This document shows positions 1 through 10,127 of a DNA stretch of 64,000 bases, piece by piece (position 1 is the first letter of the stretch; every line of letters begins with the position of its first letter). The stretch spans positions 161,408,929 through 161,472,928 of the forward strand of contig JAYESD010000009.1 in assembly GCA_036927565.1 (NCBI GenBank), in the 5' to 3' direction. The notes beneath the pieces were generated by a model that made no database searches, was not told the origin of the DNA, and saw only the letters and a program-made list of their open reading frames with translations. The position numbers and the translations under genes are program-made. Source of the stretch: Tuctoria greenei. Its lineage: Eukaryota > Streptophyta > Magnoliopsida > Poales > Poaceae.

Positions 1-960
1 TCTTCAAATCCGGGTGGTTGCTCCACGTATACCTCTTCCTTGATCGGTCCGTTGAGGAAGGCGCTTTTCACATCCATTTGATATAGCTTGAAATCATGGT
101 GAGTAGCATATGCAAGTAATATTCTAATAGATTCAAGCCTGGCTACTGGAGCAAAAGTCTTATCGAAATCCAAACCTTCGACTTGTGAGTACCCTTTGGC
201 CACAAGTCGCGCCTTGTTCCTTGTCACCACTCCGTGTTCGTTTTGTTTGTTGCGAAAGACCCACTTGGTGCTGACGATGTTTGCATTGGGTCTTGCCACA
301 AGTTCCCACACCTCGTTCCGCTTGAAGTTGTTCAATTCTTCTTGCATTGCCACCACCCAGTCCGGATCCTTCAATGCATCCTCAATCCTGCGTGGTTCCA
401 AAAAGGATACAAACGAATAATGCTCACAGAAGTTAGCTGTGCGAGATCTAGTGGTTACTCCCTTTTGGATGTCACCGATGATGTTGTCGATTGGGTGATC
501 CCTTTGGACGCATTGGTGTACTCTTGGGTGTGGCACTTGAGGAGTTGTGTCTTCATGATTATCCGCTTCTCCCCCTAAGTGGTTGCCTTCATTGACTTGT
601 TGATCATCTTCGTACTCTTGTGGTTGATCTTGTGTTGAAGCTCCCCCTTGATTGATGGTCTCCTCTTGTGGTTCATTTTCCTCATGTTCATGTGAAGGTG
701 GTTCTTGTGGTCGAACTTCGCCTAGAGCCATTCTTTTCAATGCTTGACATGGAGCTTCTTCTTTACCTAATTCACATGAATCAACTTGCTCCTTTTGGGA
801 GCCATTAGTCTCATCGAACACCGCATCACATGCTACTTCAACAAGTCCGGAGGCCTTGTTGAAAACATGATAGGCGTAAGTGTTCGAATCATAACCAAGC
901 AAGAAACCTTCATCGGACTTCGAAGCGAACTTTGGAGTCCTAGGCTTCTTGTTCAGGATG
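1..960 (-). pseudogene. copia reverse transcriptase, N-terminal part
   Basis: Read on the minus strand, positions 2-75 encode SAFLNGPIKEEVYVEQPPGF, the classic copia RT motif downstream of the first catalytic region. Positions 60-420 contain the upstream RT block, with KWVFRNKQNEHG, ARLVAKGYSQVEG and FAPVARLESIR-like stretches. In the element this enzyme would copy RNA into cDNA in virus-like particles. The region between integrase and RT (about 420-1040) is low in recognisable motifs and has no long minus-strand frame. I therefore treat it as the decayed integrase-RT linker. The catalytic YVDD region lies outside the window. Confidence 0.75.
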
Positions 961-1043
961 TAACATGGAGAACCGAAAACTCAAAAATATGAAATGTTTG
1001 GTTTGTTACCGGTAAGTAGCTCATAGGGAGTCTTCTTGAGTAG

Positions 1044-1599
1044 TCAATGAAGATAAAGTCGATTTGCAGCGTGGCAAGCGGTGTTAATAGCTTCCGCCCA
1101 CAATCGATCCGATGTCTTGTACTCATCGAGCATTGTCCTTGCCATCTCAATGAGTGTTCGGTTCTTTCTTTCGGCAACTCCGTTTTGTTGTGGCGAGTAT
1201 GGTGCTGAAAATTCATGCTTGATGCCTTCTTTATCAAGGTACTCCTCCACCTGTGTGTTCTTGAATTTTGTGCCATTGTCGCTTCGAATACTCTTGATTG
1301 TCAATGAAAATTCGTTTTGAGCTCGCTTGAAGAACTTCTTGAGTGTTCCTTGTGTTTCTGACTTATCATGCAAAAAGAAAACCCAAGTGAAGCGAGAAAA
1401 ATCATCAATGATAAATAAACCATATTTTTTTACCGCCGATGCTTATGTAAGCAATTGGACCAAACAAGTCCATATGAAGTAGTTCGAGCGGTCTTGTTGT
1501 CGTCATGATGTTCTTTGCGGGATGATGTGCTCCAACTTGCTTCCCAGCTTGGCACGCGCTACAAGGCCTGTCTTTCTCAAAAACAACATTCTTCAAACC
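1044..1599 (-). pseudogene. copia integrase (zinc-binding end and catalytic core)
   Basis: Two minus-strand blocks make up the integrase. Block 1405-1599 has the CSACQAGKQ zinc-binding remnant followed by LLHMDLFGP, which carries the first catalytic Asp. Block 1044-1373 has IRSDNGTKFKN with the second Asp and YSPQQNGVAERKNRTL with the catalytic Glu. The two blocks are in different frames, so there is a frameshift between 1373 and 1405. A TGA at 1600-1602 separates the integrase from the upstream pre-integrase domain in the same frame. All three DDE residues can still be seen, but the protein is broken. Family assignment is firm. Confidence 0.85.
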
Positions 1600-1602
1600 T
1601 CA

Positions 1603-2097
1603 GATGTGATCGCCCTTGAGGAGTTTTTGAAGGTTCCTCATACCAACATGCGTTAGCCGTTTATGCCACAGCCAACTCATGTTGGTTTTTGCAATCAAGC
1701 ATGTGTCGAGTTCGGCTTTATCCTTGTTGAAGTCAACAAGGTAAAGCTTTCCCTTCAACATACCCTTGAATGCAATGGAACCATCACTTCTCCTAGAGAC
1801 GGTCACACCCTCGTTAGTGAACAAGCAATTATAACCTTTGTCACACAGTTGAGATATGGACAGCAGGTTATAATCTAAAGATTCAACATGTAAAACATGA
1901 GAAAGCATGTGTTTAGAGGATATTGCAATTTTACCGGTACCGAGCACCCTTCCTTGACTATTATCTCCGAAGTAGATGCCCTCGTTTGGGTCCTCATTCT
2001 CTTCATATTCCACGAACATCCTCCTTTCTCCGGTCATGTGGTTGGTGCACCCACTGTCTAGCACCCATTTGGATCCACCGGAGGAATAGGCCTGCAA
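1603..2097 (-). pseudogene. copia aspartic protease and GAG-pre-integrase domain
   Basis: The frame encodes WVLDSGCTNHMTG, the copia protease active site with DSG, about 12 residues in, and ends with LWHKRLTHVGMRNLQKLLKG, the GAG_pre-integrase zinc motif with its conserved H...H. The protease would cut the polyprotein in the particle. The preceding frame (2105-2701) ends eight bases upstream in another frame, so there is a frameshift at the protease start. The downstream integrase frame continues in phase after a single TGA at 1600-1602. Length (about 165 codons) is normal for this segment. Confidence 0.85.
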
Positions 2098-2104
2098 AAA
2101 TAGA

Positions 2105-2701
2105 TTATGCTTTGGTTTTAGGTACCCAAGCTTGCTTGGGTCCTTGGAGGTTAGTTACAAGACACTTGGGCACCCACACATGGGATTTTGTGTTCCCATG
2201 GCGTGGCCCAACATAATAAGCATAGACCTTGCCAAGGTTGTTTCTCATTAACACATAGGAGGCATCAAAAGTTTTAAATGAAAGCTGTTGTTGTTTATGA
2301 GTCGGACCAGTCTGGGGGGTCGGACTTGTCCGGACACCCACCGGACTAGTGCGGTATTCATGTGAGTTCAGGTTTTTATCCTTCGACTTACCAGTTTGAG
2401 AAGGTCTTCCCTTCACAAAAGAAATCCTTCCCTTGTTATTCTTATGACTTCCAGCATGCTGCTTTTCATCATAGGAGTAACCAATGCCATATTTGACATT
2501 TGGAGGTCTTTGGAACAAGTATGCACTACGTGCATAGTTGATCTTCTCCTTGTCAAATATGCCACATTGGGTAGGATTTTTATCCATTGTGGGGTTTGAT
2601 TTCCCTTTCAGTCTGGTGTCAGTTTTACTACATGTGCACATATGAGCAAATTCAGTTTTTAGTGGGTTGAGAAGGTGAGTTTGAAGAGGAGGAAGGTTCA
2701 C
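2105..2701 (-). pseudogene. Sirevirus gag-protease spacer region
   Basis: About 198 codons rich in K, N, S, T and Q connect the coiled-coil part of gag with the protease. It contains GIGYSYDEKQHAG and, near the end, AYYVGPRHGNTKSHVWVPKCLVTNLQGPKQAWVPK, a stretch typical of Sirevirus polyproteins just before the protease. I recognise no domain in it. Its reading frame differs from both neighbours. At 2303-2355 it carries three copies of the GGACTAGTCC-like palindrome that otherwise fills the LTR (see findings), translated here as repeated RTSP. Confidence 0.6.
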
Positions 2702-3377
2702 TCAGCTTGAGTGACTCAACTTGCACTTCAAGGATCTTGTTAATCTTGATCAGGTCAGCAAGTTGGTCCTTGATTGCAACATTTGAGTCGGTTAACTCCA
2801 AGCAAGCTTTCTTGCTTGAAGCTAACTCAAGCTCTAGTGAACTGTTTTTCTCCTTTTCAAGCTCTAGTAGTTTGTCAAGTTCGACATACTCCTCCTTTTG
2901 GGAGATGAGCATGTCCTCTTGACGATCAATTAAACTTTCCTTCTCAACAAGCTGATCAAGTAAGAATTTCATTTTTGTTGCAGTTTTCTTATCTAGTCCA
3001 GTTAGCATATCCTCATCATCGCTATCTATTTCATCATCACTAGAGTAGGAATGCATGGAAGGGGTTTTAATGGTTACCTTTCGTTTACCTTCCTTTGCCA
3101 TAAGGCAAGTGCCATTTCCCTTTCTTGCACCGAGTGTAGGGAAGAGTGTTGATTTCTTGGACGTGCTCTCGATGGCTATGCTAGTCATCTCTTCTTCATC
3201 GTATGATGAGGACTCATCGTTTGAGTCCCACTCCTTCCCAATATGCGCTTGTTCGGCTTGTTTCTTCTGCTTGAAGAATTTCTTAGGTTGAGGCTTGGAT
3301 TCTTTAGTCTTCTTCTTGTTCTCCTCATATGGGCAATCCACTATAAAGTGGTTATATTCACCACAATCATAGCACGC
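2652..3377 (-). pseudogene. Sirevirus gag C-terminal part: CCHC knuckle and coiled coil
   Basis: Just downstream of an in-frame TGA (3378-3380) the minus strand encodes CYDCGEYNHFIVDC, a complete CX2CX4HX4C zinc knuckle that would bind element RNA. It is followed by a Lys-rich stretch, an acidic stretch (SYDEEEM and SSDDEIDSDDED), then about 90 residues of heptad-like E/K/L sequence (LLDQLVEKESLIDRQEDML) typical of a coiled coil. The frame ends in Ser-rich sequence, where it overlaps the next block in another frame. Long coiled-coil gag extensions are characteristic of Sireviruses. Confidence 0.8.
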
Positions 3378-4502
3378 TCATCTCAATTTTAGCTTTGTTC
3401 TTTCTTTGTACTTGCCTTCACTTGATTTTGTCCCTTGCTTTTTCTTCATTATTCTCTTGAACTTTTTCATGAACAATATCAAATCCTCTTCATCTAGCTC
3501 ACTGCTCTCGTCATTACTGTCCTCCTCTAGTTGTGCTTCTCTTGCTTCTTTGGATAGAGGCTTGAGGGTGGACTTTAAAGCAACTCCTTTTTTCTTAGCC
3601 GAGGTGAGGTCGGCAATTTCCTTGACGTGTTTTGCTTGTTTCTCCATCATTTCAAAGTTGATAATTTTACCAAGCAATTCATCCGGAGTCATCCTTTTGT
3701 ATCCGGGGCTTTCTCTAATCATGGAGCATAGCGTGACATTGCGAGGCATAAAAGCTCTAAGGATGAGCTTTACCACCTCGTGGTCATTCCACTTCTTGCT
3801 CCCATATGACCGAACTTTGTTGACAAGTGTCTTCAATCGATTGTACATATCCTGTGGTGACTCGTCTTCCTCAATTGCGAATCTTCCTAGTTCGCCTTCA
3901 ATCATCTCAATCTTTGCTTCATGCACATGCCGGTCACCTTCATGTGCGGTTTGCAGGGTATCCCATATCTCCTTAGCAATTTCGAGTCCATCCACCTTGG
4001 TGAACTCGTCCCGACTGAGTGAGGATGTGATTACAGCTGCGGCTTGAGCATTTCTATGAATGGCCTGCTCTTGGCTTGGAGTGAGCTCCTCGTCGTCATC
4101 CGGAATATCTATCCCTGTGCATACAATATGCCATAAACTTGGGTTGAGGGAAATCAGATGCATTTTCATATTCTACCTCCACATGGAGTAATCACTTCCA
4201 TCGAAGTGTGGGGCTTTTCCAAGAGGGATAGATAAGTAATGGTTGTTATTGGAATTTAGACGATCATAGTTAAAAGGATATCGAGAGTAGTCGGTGTGAC
4301 TACTCCCCTTCTTCTTCTCTTCAACCTTTGCTTTCCCTTTGGAAAGTTCCTTCTTTCTGAGGAGTGCCTTCAGCTCCAGCATCTCCTCATCATCGTCCTC
4401 GAAGTCTTGAATGGCTTCGAGGTAGTTCTCCACTTTTTGAGTCTTGTTGTTGTTAACTTCCTCTTGGTTGTTGATTTTGTGGACGTCCTTCATGTTCGAC
4501 AT
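3378..4502 (-). pseudogene. Sirevirus gag (capsid, UBN2-type)
   Basis: The frame starts at 4502 with an acidic and Lys-rich leader, then PHFDGSDYSMWR, the DUF4219-type entry motif. A TAG at 4170-4172 interrupts it, after which the same frame continues with NMKMHLISLNPSLW, EIWDTLQTAHEGD and the UBN2/copia gag core, ending in acidic SNDESSELDEEDL. A TGA at 3378-3380 separates it from the zinc knuckle. Gag would form the virus-like particle. Two in-frame nonsense codons and no frameshift in this section suggest moderately recent decay. Confidence 0.85.
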
Positions 4503-4540
4503 GATCTCTTCGAGTGATTAGACTCTTTCTTGAAGAACCT

Positions 4541-4552
4541 GCTCTGATACCA
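4541..4552 (-). other. primer-binding site (initiator tRNA-Met type)
   Basis: On the minus strand TGGTATCAGAGC lies six bases after the LTR end at 4559. It is complementary to the 3' end of initiator tRNA-Met, the usual primer for minus-strand cDNA synthesis in plant copia and gypsy elements. This fixes the element's orientation and its 5' LTR boundary. Confidence 0.9.
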
Positions 4553-4558
4553 ATTGAA

Positions 4559-6091
4559 TGTAGAGCTAGAGGGGGGGTGAATAGGCCTTTTTGAAAATTT
4601 GTCGGATCCTGCAGCACTCAAAAACCAGTTCAATACCAAAGATATCGGACTAGTCCGGTGTTCACGGACTAAACTGATTAAACTTGATTGATTGGTTTGA
4701 TTTGTGTACAGCGGAAGTATAGAATCAAACTATAGTTTAACAGCTATATACTGAACTATATCACAATTAAGTCTTATGTTTAACAATTTAACGTAAGATG
4801 AACAATGTGTATGAAACCCTAGGTTAAGTTGATTAACTTGAATGATGAACAGTGAAACAAGATACAAGTGTTTATCCCGTGGTTCGGCTACCACAAAAGG
4901 CCACCTACATCCACGTTGAGGAGTCCACAAAAGGACCAGGTCTTCTCCAACCCTACCCTCGTTGGATCGCCACGAAGGCCAATCCTCTTCCACTAATCAC
5001 AAAGGGGTGAATAACCAAATTCAAGGGGCGATCTCACACTTTGAGAGCTCACTTAGATTACAAATCACAATACCACTGAAAACACACTCAAAAGTTACAA
5101 TTGAAATGCAGGAGTGTGTTAGAGAATCAAACCAAGAGCTCAATGTGGTGTAGCAAGTGTCTCTCCAATGATCTAGATTGAATCCTCAAAGGATTGGACG
5201 ATTGTGCACTTAATTTCGTGGAGAGAGGTCGTTTTTGAGTCTCTTGGGAGGTGTGACGGTGCTAGTGTTCGAGAGAGTGTAAAAGTGGGTCGTGCACATC
5301 TATTTATATGGGGTTTCTAAAAGTGACCGTTAGGGTTCAGAAAGTTCGGACTAGTCCGTGGTGGTCACCGGACTAGTCTGGTGTGCTGTGTGTTGCAAAC
5401 CCTAAGTGTCCCGAAATATCGGACTAGTCCGGCTGAAAGCGGACTTGTCCAATTTCGCTACTGGAAATCTTCGGACTAGTCCAATGTCCATCGGACTTGT
5501 CCGGACATGTGAAACCCTAAGTGTGTTGAATGACAAGTCCGCACTTGGAGGACTTGTCTGATTTAGATCAGTGGGGTTTTCCGGACTAGTCCGTGTGAAC
5601 ATCGGACTTGTCCGAAGTGGATCAGAAAGGATATCGGACTAGTCCGGTTGATAACGGACTTGTCCAATTTTGTGTGACTTGTGTAGTGTTTTGAGGACTA
5701 GTCCGCACTGGGGAGGACTAGTCTGATTCTAGTCAGAAGGATATCGGACTAGTCCGACAGATATCGGACTTGTCCGATTTGGTGCAGAAAGGATTATCGG
5801 ACTAGTCCGAAGGTGAACGGACTAGTCCGGTCCTGTGTAACTCTGTGCAATGTGTGTGTTTAATTATCATTGAGCTCTTGGGGTGTGTTTCCTTAACACA
5901 CTCCATACAAAATAATCTGCTATTGTTTTTCCTTGAGCTCATTTCCACTTTGCTCCTCCTCATTCCTTCTTTTTGGTATTTTGCTCATTTTTCTATTATG
6001 GGCCTGCATTCATCTCAATAAAGAGGTTAGGATCCCAATTGCTTGTCATAAATCATCCAAAACCCACAAGGGAGTCCTAGATGCATATTCA
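4559..6091 (-). repeat. Sirevirus 5' LTR
   Basis: On the plus strand it begins TGTAGAGCTAGAGGGGGG and ends GATGCATATTCA, so it has TG...CA ends in both readings, and the PBS abuts its 4559 end. The length of about 1.53 kb is typical for a Sirevirus LTR. It is filled with copies of CGGACTAGTCCG and CGGACTTGTCCG between about 4640 and 5840. The 6091 end matches, with changes, the end of the next LTR fragment at 6844. If these are not two LTRs, the alternative is one 2.29-kb LTR (4559-6844) with an internal duplication. No long minus-strand ORF is expected. Confidence 0.7.
4640..5835. repeat. dispersed palindrome array CGGACTAGTCCG / CGGACTTGTCCG
   Basis: At least fifteen copies of a 12-bp perfect palindrome, or of its near-palindromic variant with TT at the centre, occur at irregular spacing of 20-60 bp, densest between 5340 and 5835. 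Sirevirus LTRs in maize are known to carry palindromic GGACAGTCC-type repeats, so this is probably the lineage's cis-regulatory module with a different centre. It could be a transcription-factor or recombination site; no function is shown. Confidence 0.8.
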
Positions 6092-6844
6092 TCAGTTCCC
6101 GACAACTGCCACACTGAGTAACAATCGTCACGCTACCCGCCAAATTTCCAAATTCAAATTGTCAATAGACAACGGACTAGTCCGGTGAACAACGGACTAG
6201 CCCGAAGTGGAACAGAACCGTTTGGTCCGTCCCAAAATGGACTCTTCAGGGTTGGCCCGGACTAGTCTGGCCACATGGGCGGACTAGTCCGGCCCTTTAG
6301 GGTTTCTCTCGGTCTACCTCACTAGGTCTCAAACGGACAAGTCCGTACCCAAACAGACAAATCCGAACTACTCCAGAGAGCTTTAGTCCGTCCAAAAACG
6401 GACAAGTCCGAACTTCTTGGACTTAGCTCCAAATTCACTCAGATTCACTCCAGAGACGTTTGGTCCGTCTCAAAACGGACTTGTGTGTCTTGCTGGACTA
6501 GTCTGGCCTTGAGGCCTGGACTAGTTCGGCCTCCTAGGGTTTTTCTCGTTTTAGGCTTCTCACTTAGGTGTTACACTAAACCACCACTTTGAGCCCCTTG
6601 GTATGATCTCAATGCACATGATACATCCACCCTCTCACATGACACGGCTCATATAACCTCAATACCATAGAAACCCTAATTTCTACGCTTGAGTCTTTAA
6701 CACCCGTTTTATCCTTTTCCTTTTTGAGGGTTTTCATCTCATTTCAATCCTTGTAACTGTGCTTAAGATCACTTTAGCTCATTAGCCTCTTAATTCTTGT
6801 CATCAATCATCCAAAACCCACGGGGATGCCTAGATGCACTTTCA
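6092..6844 (-). repeat. second Sirevirus LTR end (partial)
   Basis: The plus strand ends in GATGCACTTTCA preceded by ATCATCCAAAACCCA, almost the same as the end of the LTR at 6091. It carries its own set of GGACTAGTCC palindromes, plus the form CGGACAAGTCCG, between 6170 and 6540. I read it as the outer part of a second Sirevirus LTR into which, or beside which, the 4559-6091 element inserted. A duplicated segment of one long LTR is the alternative. The right end at 6844 abuts CACTA transposase sequence. Confidence 0.55.
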
Positions 6845-6849
6845 CTCAC

Positions 6850-8093
6850 TTCATCCAGAAAGACGGTGTACATGAGACACCGGCGGTTCTTGACAGATAC
6901 ACACAAGTATAGGAAGATGAAAGAACAATTTGATAACAAAGTCAAAAAAGATACTGCACCAAAACCTTATAGTGGAAAACTCGTGTTCGAAATGGTCAAG
7001 AACATTCATATTGCTTTTGGTAAGGGCAAAAAAGTGAAGGAACAAATAGAAATAAAAGTACATTTTCGGATGATACAACTGACATGACTTTCAAGAAACA
7101 ATCAATTTTTTTCAAGTATCTTCCGTATTAGAAGAATCTAGAATTTTGCCATAGTATTGATTTGATGCATGTTATAAAGAATGTATTTAACAACATCATT
7201 GGGACCTTGCTGGACATGCCGAGGAAAACAAAGGACGGATTAAATTCACGTATGGATCTAGTAAATCTTGATATGAGACTAGAGCTTCCAGTAGAAAAGG
7301 CGAATGAGAAGCATTACCTTCCCCAAGCCAGCTACAACTTCACACTAGAAGAGAAGAAAGCAATCTGCAAATGCTTGTGTGGGATCAAAGTGCCCAAGAG
7401 TTTCTCATCCAATATCCGCAAACTAGTCTCGATGAAAGACTTGTCTTTATTCGGCTATAATTTTCATGACTGCCATATGATGATGACAGTGTTCCTTGCC
7501 ATTGCAATAAGAGTCATCAAACATGAGCATATAAAAGTTGTCATCACATGTTTGTGTTACTTTTTCAATGCAGTATCGCAAAAGATGATAGCACGTGAAG
7601 ATTTAGACTATTTGAAAACATACATCGTCGAGACTATGTGCAAGCTTGAGATGTGTTTCCCACCATCCTTTTTTGATATGCAAGTACACCTAATCATACA
7701 TCTTGTTGATCAGATAAAAGCATTGGGGCCACTATATTTACATCATATGTTTTCGTTGGAGAGATATTTAGGAGTATTAAAAGGTTATGTGAGGAACCAT
7801 GCTCACCCAGAGGATTCAATTATGGAAGGATACACCACTGAAGAAGTGAATGAGGGTTGCGCTGATTACATTAAAGATGGAAAATCGATAGGTGTGCCTA
7901 TACCAGTACATGAGGGTAGACTACGTGGGAGAGGCAAAGTGGCTAAGAAAACTTTTATCGTTCAAGATTACAATAATGTACACCGTGCACATTTTGATGT
8001 ACTACAACAGCTCGTAATAGCTGAGTCGTACATCAGGAACACCAAATTTAGCTTCACGAAAAAAACCAAGACCTCACAGAGGACTGGATCATG
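6850..8093 (+). pseudogene. CACTA TNP2-type transposase, C-terminal part with DUF4218
   Basis: Begins in MRHRRFLTDTHKYRK, a conserved TNP2 block late in the catalytic domain. After stops near 7085-7140 it resumes with LMHVIKNVFNNIIGTLLD and KTKDGLNSRMDL. DUF4218 follows (about 7480-7860), with LEMCFPPSFFDMQVHL, FSLERYLGVLKGYVRNHA and PEDSIMEGY. The 310-codon frame at 7162-8094 is open, but the front is broken and the true N-terminus is lost to the Sirevirus insertion. TNP2 binds element ends and cuts them. This copy cannot make a complete enzyme. Confidence 0.9.
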
Positions 8094-8749
8094 AAAGATC
8101 ACAGAAGATGTTTCACTGAATGGTTGATGGATAAAAATATACCATACGGAAACTCTATAGAAGAGGCAACAATGAAGAAGTTAGCTTCTGACCCATCTGC
8201 TTTGGTGACATCATGGCAAGCATATGACATCAATGGTTACACATTTTACACTAAAGAAAAAGACGGTAAGAGTGTTGCACAAAATAGTGGTGTTCGTATT
8301 GAGGCTTATGATTCACAAGGGTAGAAGACCACATACTTCGGGTTCATGGAGAAAATATGGGAACTCGATTATGGTGAAAGAATGGTAATGCCGATATTTA
8401 AGTGCCAATGGGTCAAACATCTGATGGTGTGAAAGTGGACAATTACGGGCTGACACTAGTAGACTTGAACAAAGTGGGTTATAAAGATGACTTGTGGGTT
8501 CTCGTCGATCGTGTTGCACAAGTTTTTTATGTACAAGATCTAGAAACTGATAAGATGCACGTAGTTGTTTCTGGAAAGCAAAATATTGTTGGGGTTGAGA
8601 ATATGGGAGATAATGAAGAGGAATATAATCAGTATGAAGAGATGTACCTTTTCACCGAACCAGGAAACATCAAGCACATAGAGAGAAGCATTAAAAAGGA
8701 TTTGAAACCCTATATGCGAGAAGATTTCAATACTGGAAAAAATGTATGA
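8091..8749 (+). pseudogene. CACTA transposase DUF4216 region
   Basis: Two frames carry the DUF4216 domain that follows DUF4218 in plant CACTA transposases: 8091-8324 with INGYTFYTKEKDGKSVAQNS and GVRIEAYDSQG, and 8402-8749 with VDNYGLTLVDLNKVGYKDDLW and PFxLAxQVxQVFYV-like VDRVAQVFYVQD. A stop and frame change near 8322-8400 separates them. The segment overlaps the upstream frame by four bases. The final acidic ENMGDNEEEYNQYEE part is typical. A GT at about 8746 and an AG before 8975 could mark a last intron, with a short exon running to 9128. Confidence 0.8.
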
Positions 8750-9027
8750 TATATATTGTATATATTTGTATATCTGAAATCAACTTAGAACAATGCTCCA
8801 TTTCAGCTTTAGATAGCATGTTTCGAACATTATTAAATTCAACTTCTGTAGAGAAGACTAATTTGGACAAGTGATCATTTTCGGCTTGTTGACTATCATA
8901 TTTATCACCTTCACATGTTCCATAAATTATCAAATTGTATGTGTATATAAATTTCTTCTAATCTATGATGATCAGGCTTGCCTTCCAACGGCTTGGTTCC
9001 AAACAACATCTAGAAGCACAACTCTTG

Positions 9028-10119
9028 AAGCTCCTGTCAAGCTAATCCCTTCACAGCAAGCTCTTGTAGATGCAAGTAACACCCGGGACTCATCATTTGG
9101 ATTGTTAAAAGCTTCAATTGAAGTATAATGATACTTCCCATCCATTTGAGGGCTTGTTTGGATAGGAGTGGATCCACTTCAATATAAGTGGATTGAGGTG
9201 GAGGAGAAAATTAGTTCATTCTCCACTCCAATCCACTTCAATCCAATTAGATTGAGTACACCCAAACAAGTCCTGAAAGATTTCTTTCTCTTCTCTTCAT
9301 TTTAAAAACTTACGAAAATGCTACTTTATCAGTTCTAATGGCTAAATATATTGACTACAAATCAGTACCATCTCTCTTGCTGCTTCACACAAGCGATGAA
9401 GCGAACAACTTCAATCACAAATCTTGTTTTTACCCTTTTCATAGAAATTTGACCTTAATCTTTCAAGTATAGATTTATCAATAAGTGAAGCTTCCTCATT
9501 AGGCATGTTAATGGCAGTTACAAGTGAATAGTGTATTGAAGCTAACGAAATCTCAACGGGACTGAAGACAAAGAGATTCTGCATATGAGTGGCAATGTCC
9601 AGGTTAGGCAGCATGAAGTTATGATGTTGAAGGTTGCCATCATAGCTTCACGATGTCTAACCTGGACATAGCCACTCATATACAGGATCTCTTTATCTTC
9701 AGTCCAATTTAGATTTCGTTAGTTTCGGCACACCCTTCGCTTATAACTGTCATTAACATGTGTGATAAGGAAGCTTCACTTATTGATAAATCTATGTTTG
9801 AAAGATTAAGGTCAAATCTTTATGAAAGGGTAAAAACAAGATTTGTGATTGAAGTTATTCGCTTCCTCGCTTGTGTGAAGCACTAAGAGAGTAGGTATTG
9901 ATTTTTAGTCAATATATTTAGGCATTAAAACTCAGAAAGGAGCATCTTCCTAGGTTTTCAAATGGACAGGGGGGAAAGAAATCCTTCAAATGAATGGAAA
10001 AATCCTTCCAAGGGATTATCAGGCTTCAATTGAGGCTTTCAACAATCCAAATGATGAGTCACGAATGTTACTTGCATCTACAAGAGCTTGTTGTGCGGAG
10101 ATTAGCTTGACATGAGCTT
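9028..10119. repeat. long inverted repeat with 11-base loop (possible long hairpin)
   Basis: Arm 1 (9028-9626, including a 124-bp insertion) and arm 2 (9638-10119) are reverse complements with scattered mismatches. Inner ends pair as GCATGAAGTTATGATG (9611-9626) against CATCATAGCTTCACG (9638-9652), leaving a loop at 9627-9637. Outer ends pair AAGCTCCTGTCAAGC (9028) against GCTTGACATGAGCTT (10119). Arm 1 starts inside the last transposase-like coding stretch, so a transcript could fold into a hairpin of about 480 bp with homology to the transposon's own 3' end. Confidence 0.9.
9150..9273. mobile_element. 124-bp Tourist-like MITE in one arm of the inverted repeat
   Basis: Termini are GGGCTTGTTTGG and the complement of GGACTTGTTTGG, with an inner imperfect palindrome. 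It is flanked by TGA on both sides (9147-9149 and 9274-9276). The other arm of the inverted repeat (near 9960-10000) lacks it and shows the uninterrupted CATTTGAAGGATTTC site, which confirms both insertion and 3-bp duplication. A 3-bp TNA duplication fits the PIF/Harbinger (Tourist) type; family assignment is inferred from ends and size only. Confidence 0.8.
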
Positions 10120-10127
10120 ATCAGCAT

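Larger units (their letters stand above)
1..4558 (-). mobile_element. Ty1/copia Sirevirus-type retrotransposon, internal region (3' half lies beyond the left edge)
   Basis: Minus-strand order is LTR, PBS, gag with CCHC knuckle, long coiled-coil spacer, aspartic protease, integrase, reverse transcriptase. Integrase before RT is the Ty1/copia arrangement. The long gag with a charged coiled-coil extension and the long repeat-rich LTR are Sirevirus features. The element is cut by the left edge inside RT, so RNase H, any env-like ORF, PPT and 3' LTR cannot be seen. Several nonsense codons and frame changes show that the copy is dead. It lies against a CACTA transposase at 6845, so it probably inserted into that transposon. 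Confidence 0.85.

Noticed and set aside
5402..5602. 66-codon minus frame with repeated RTSP in the Sirevirus LTR
   Set aside because: It is a translation of the palindrome repeats within an LTR.
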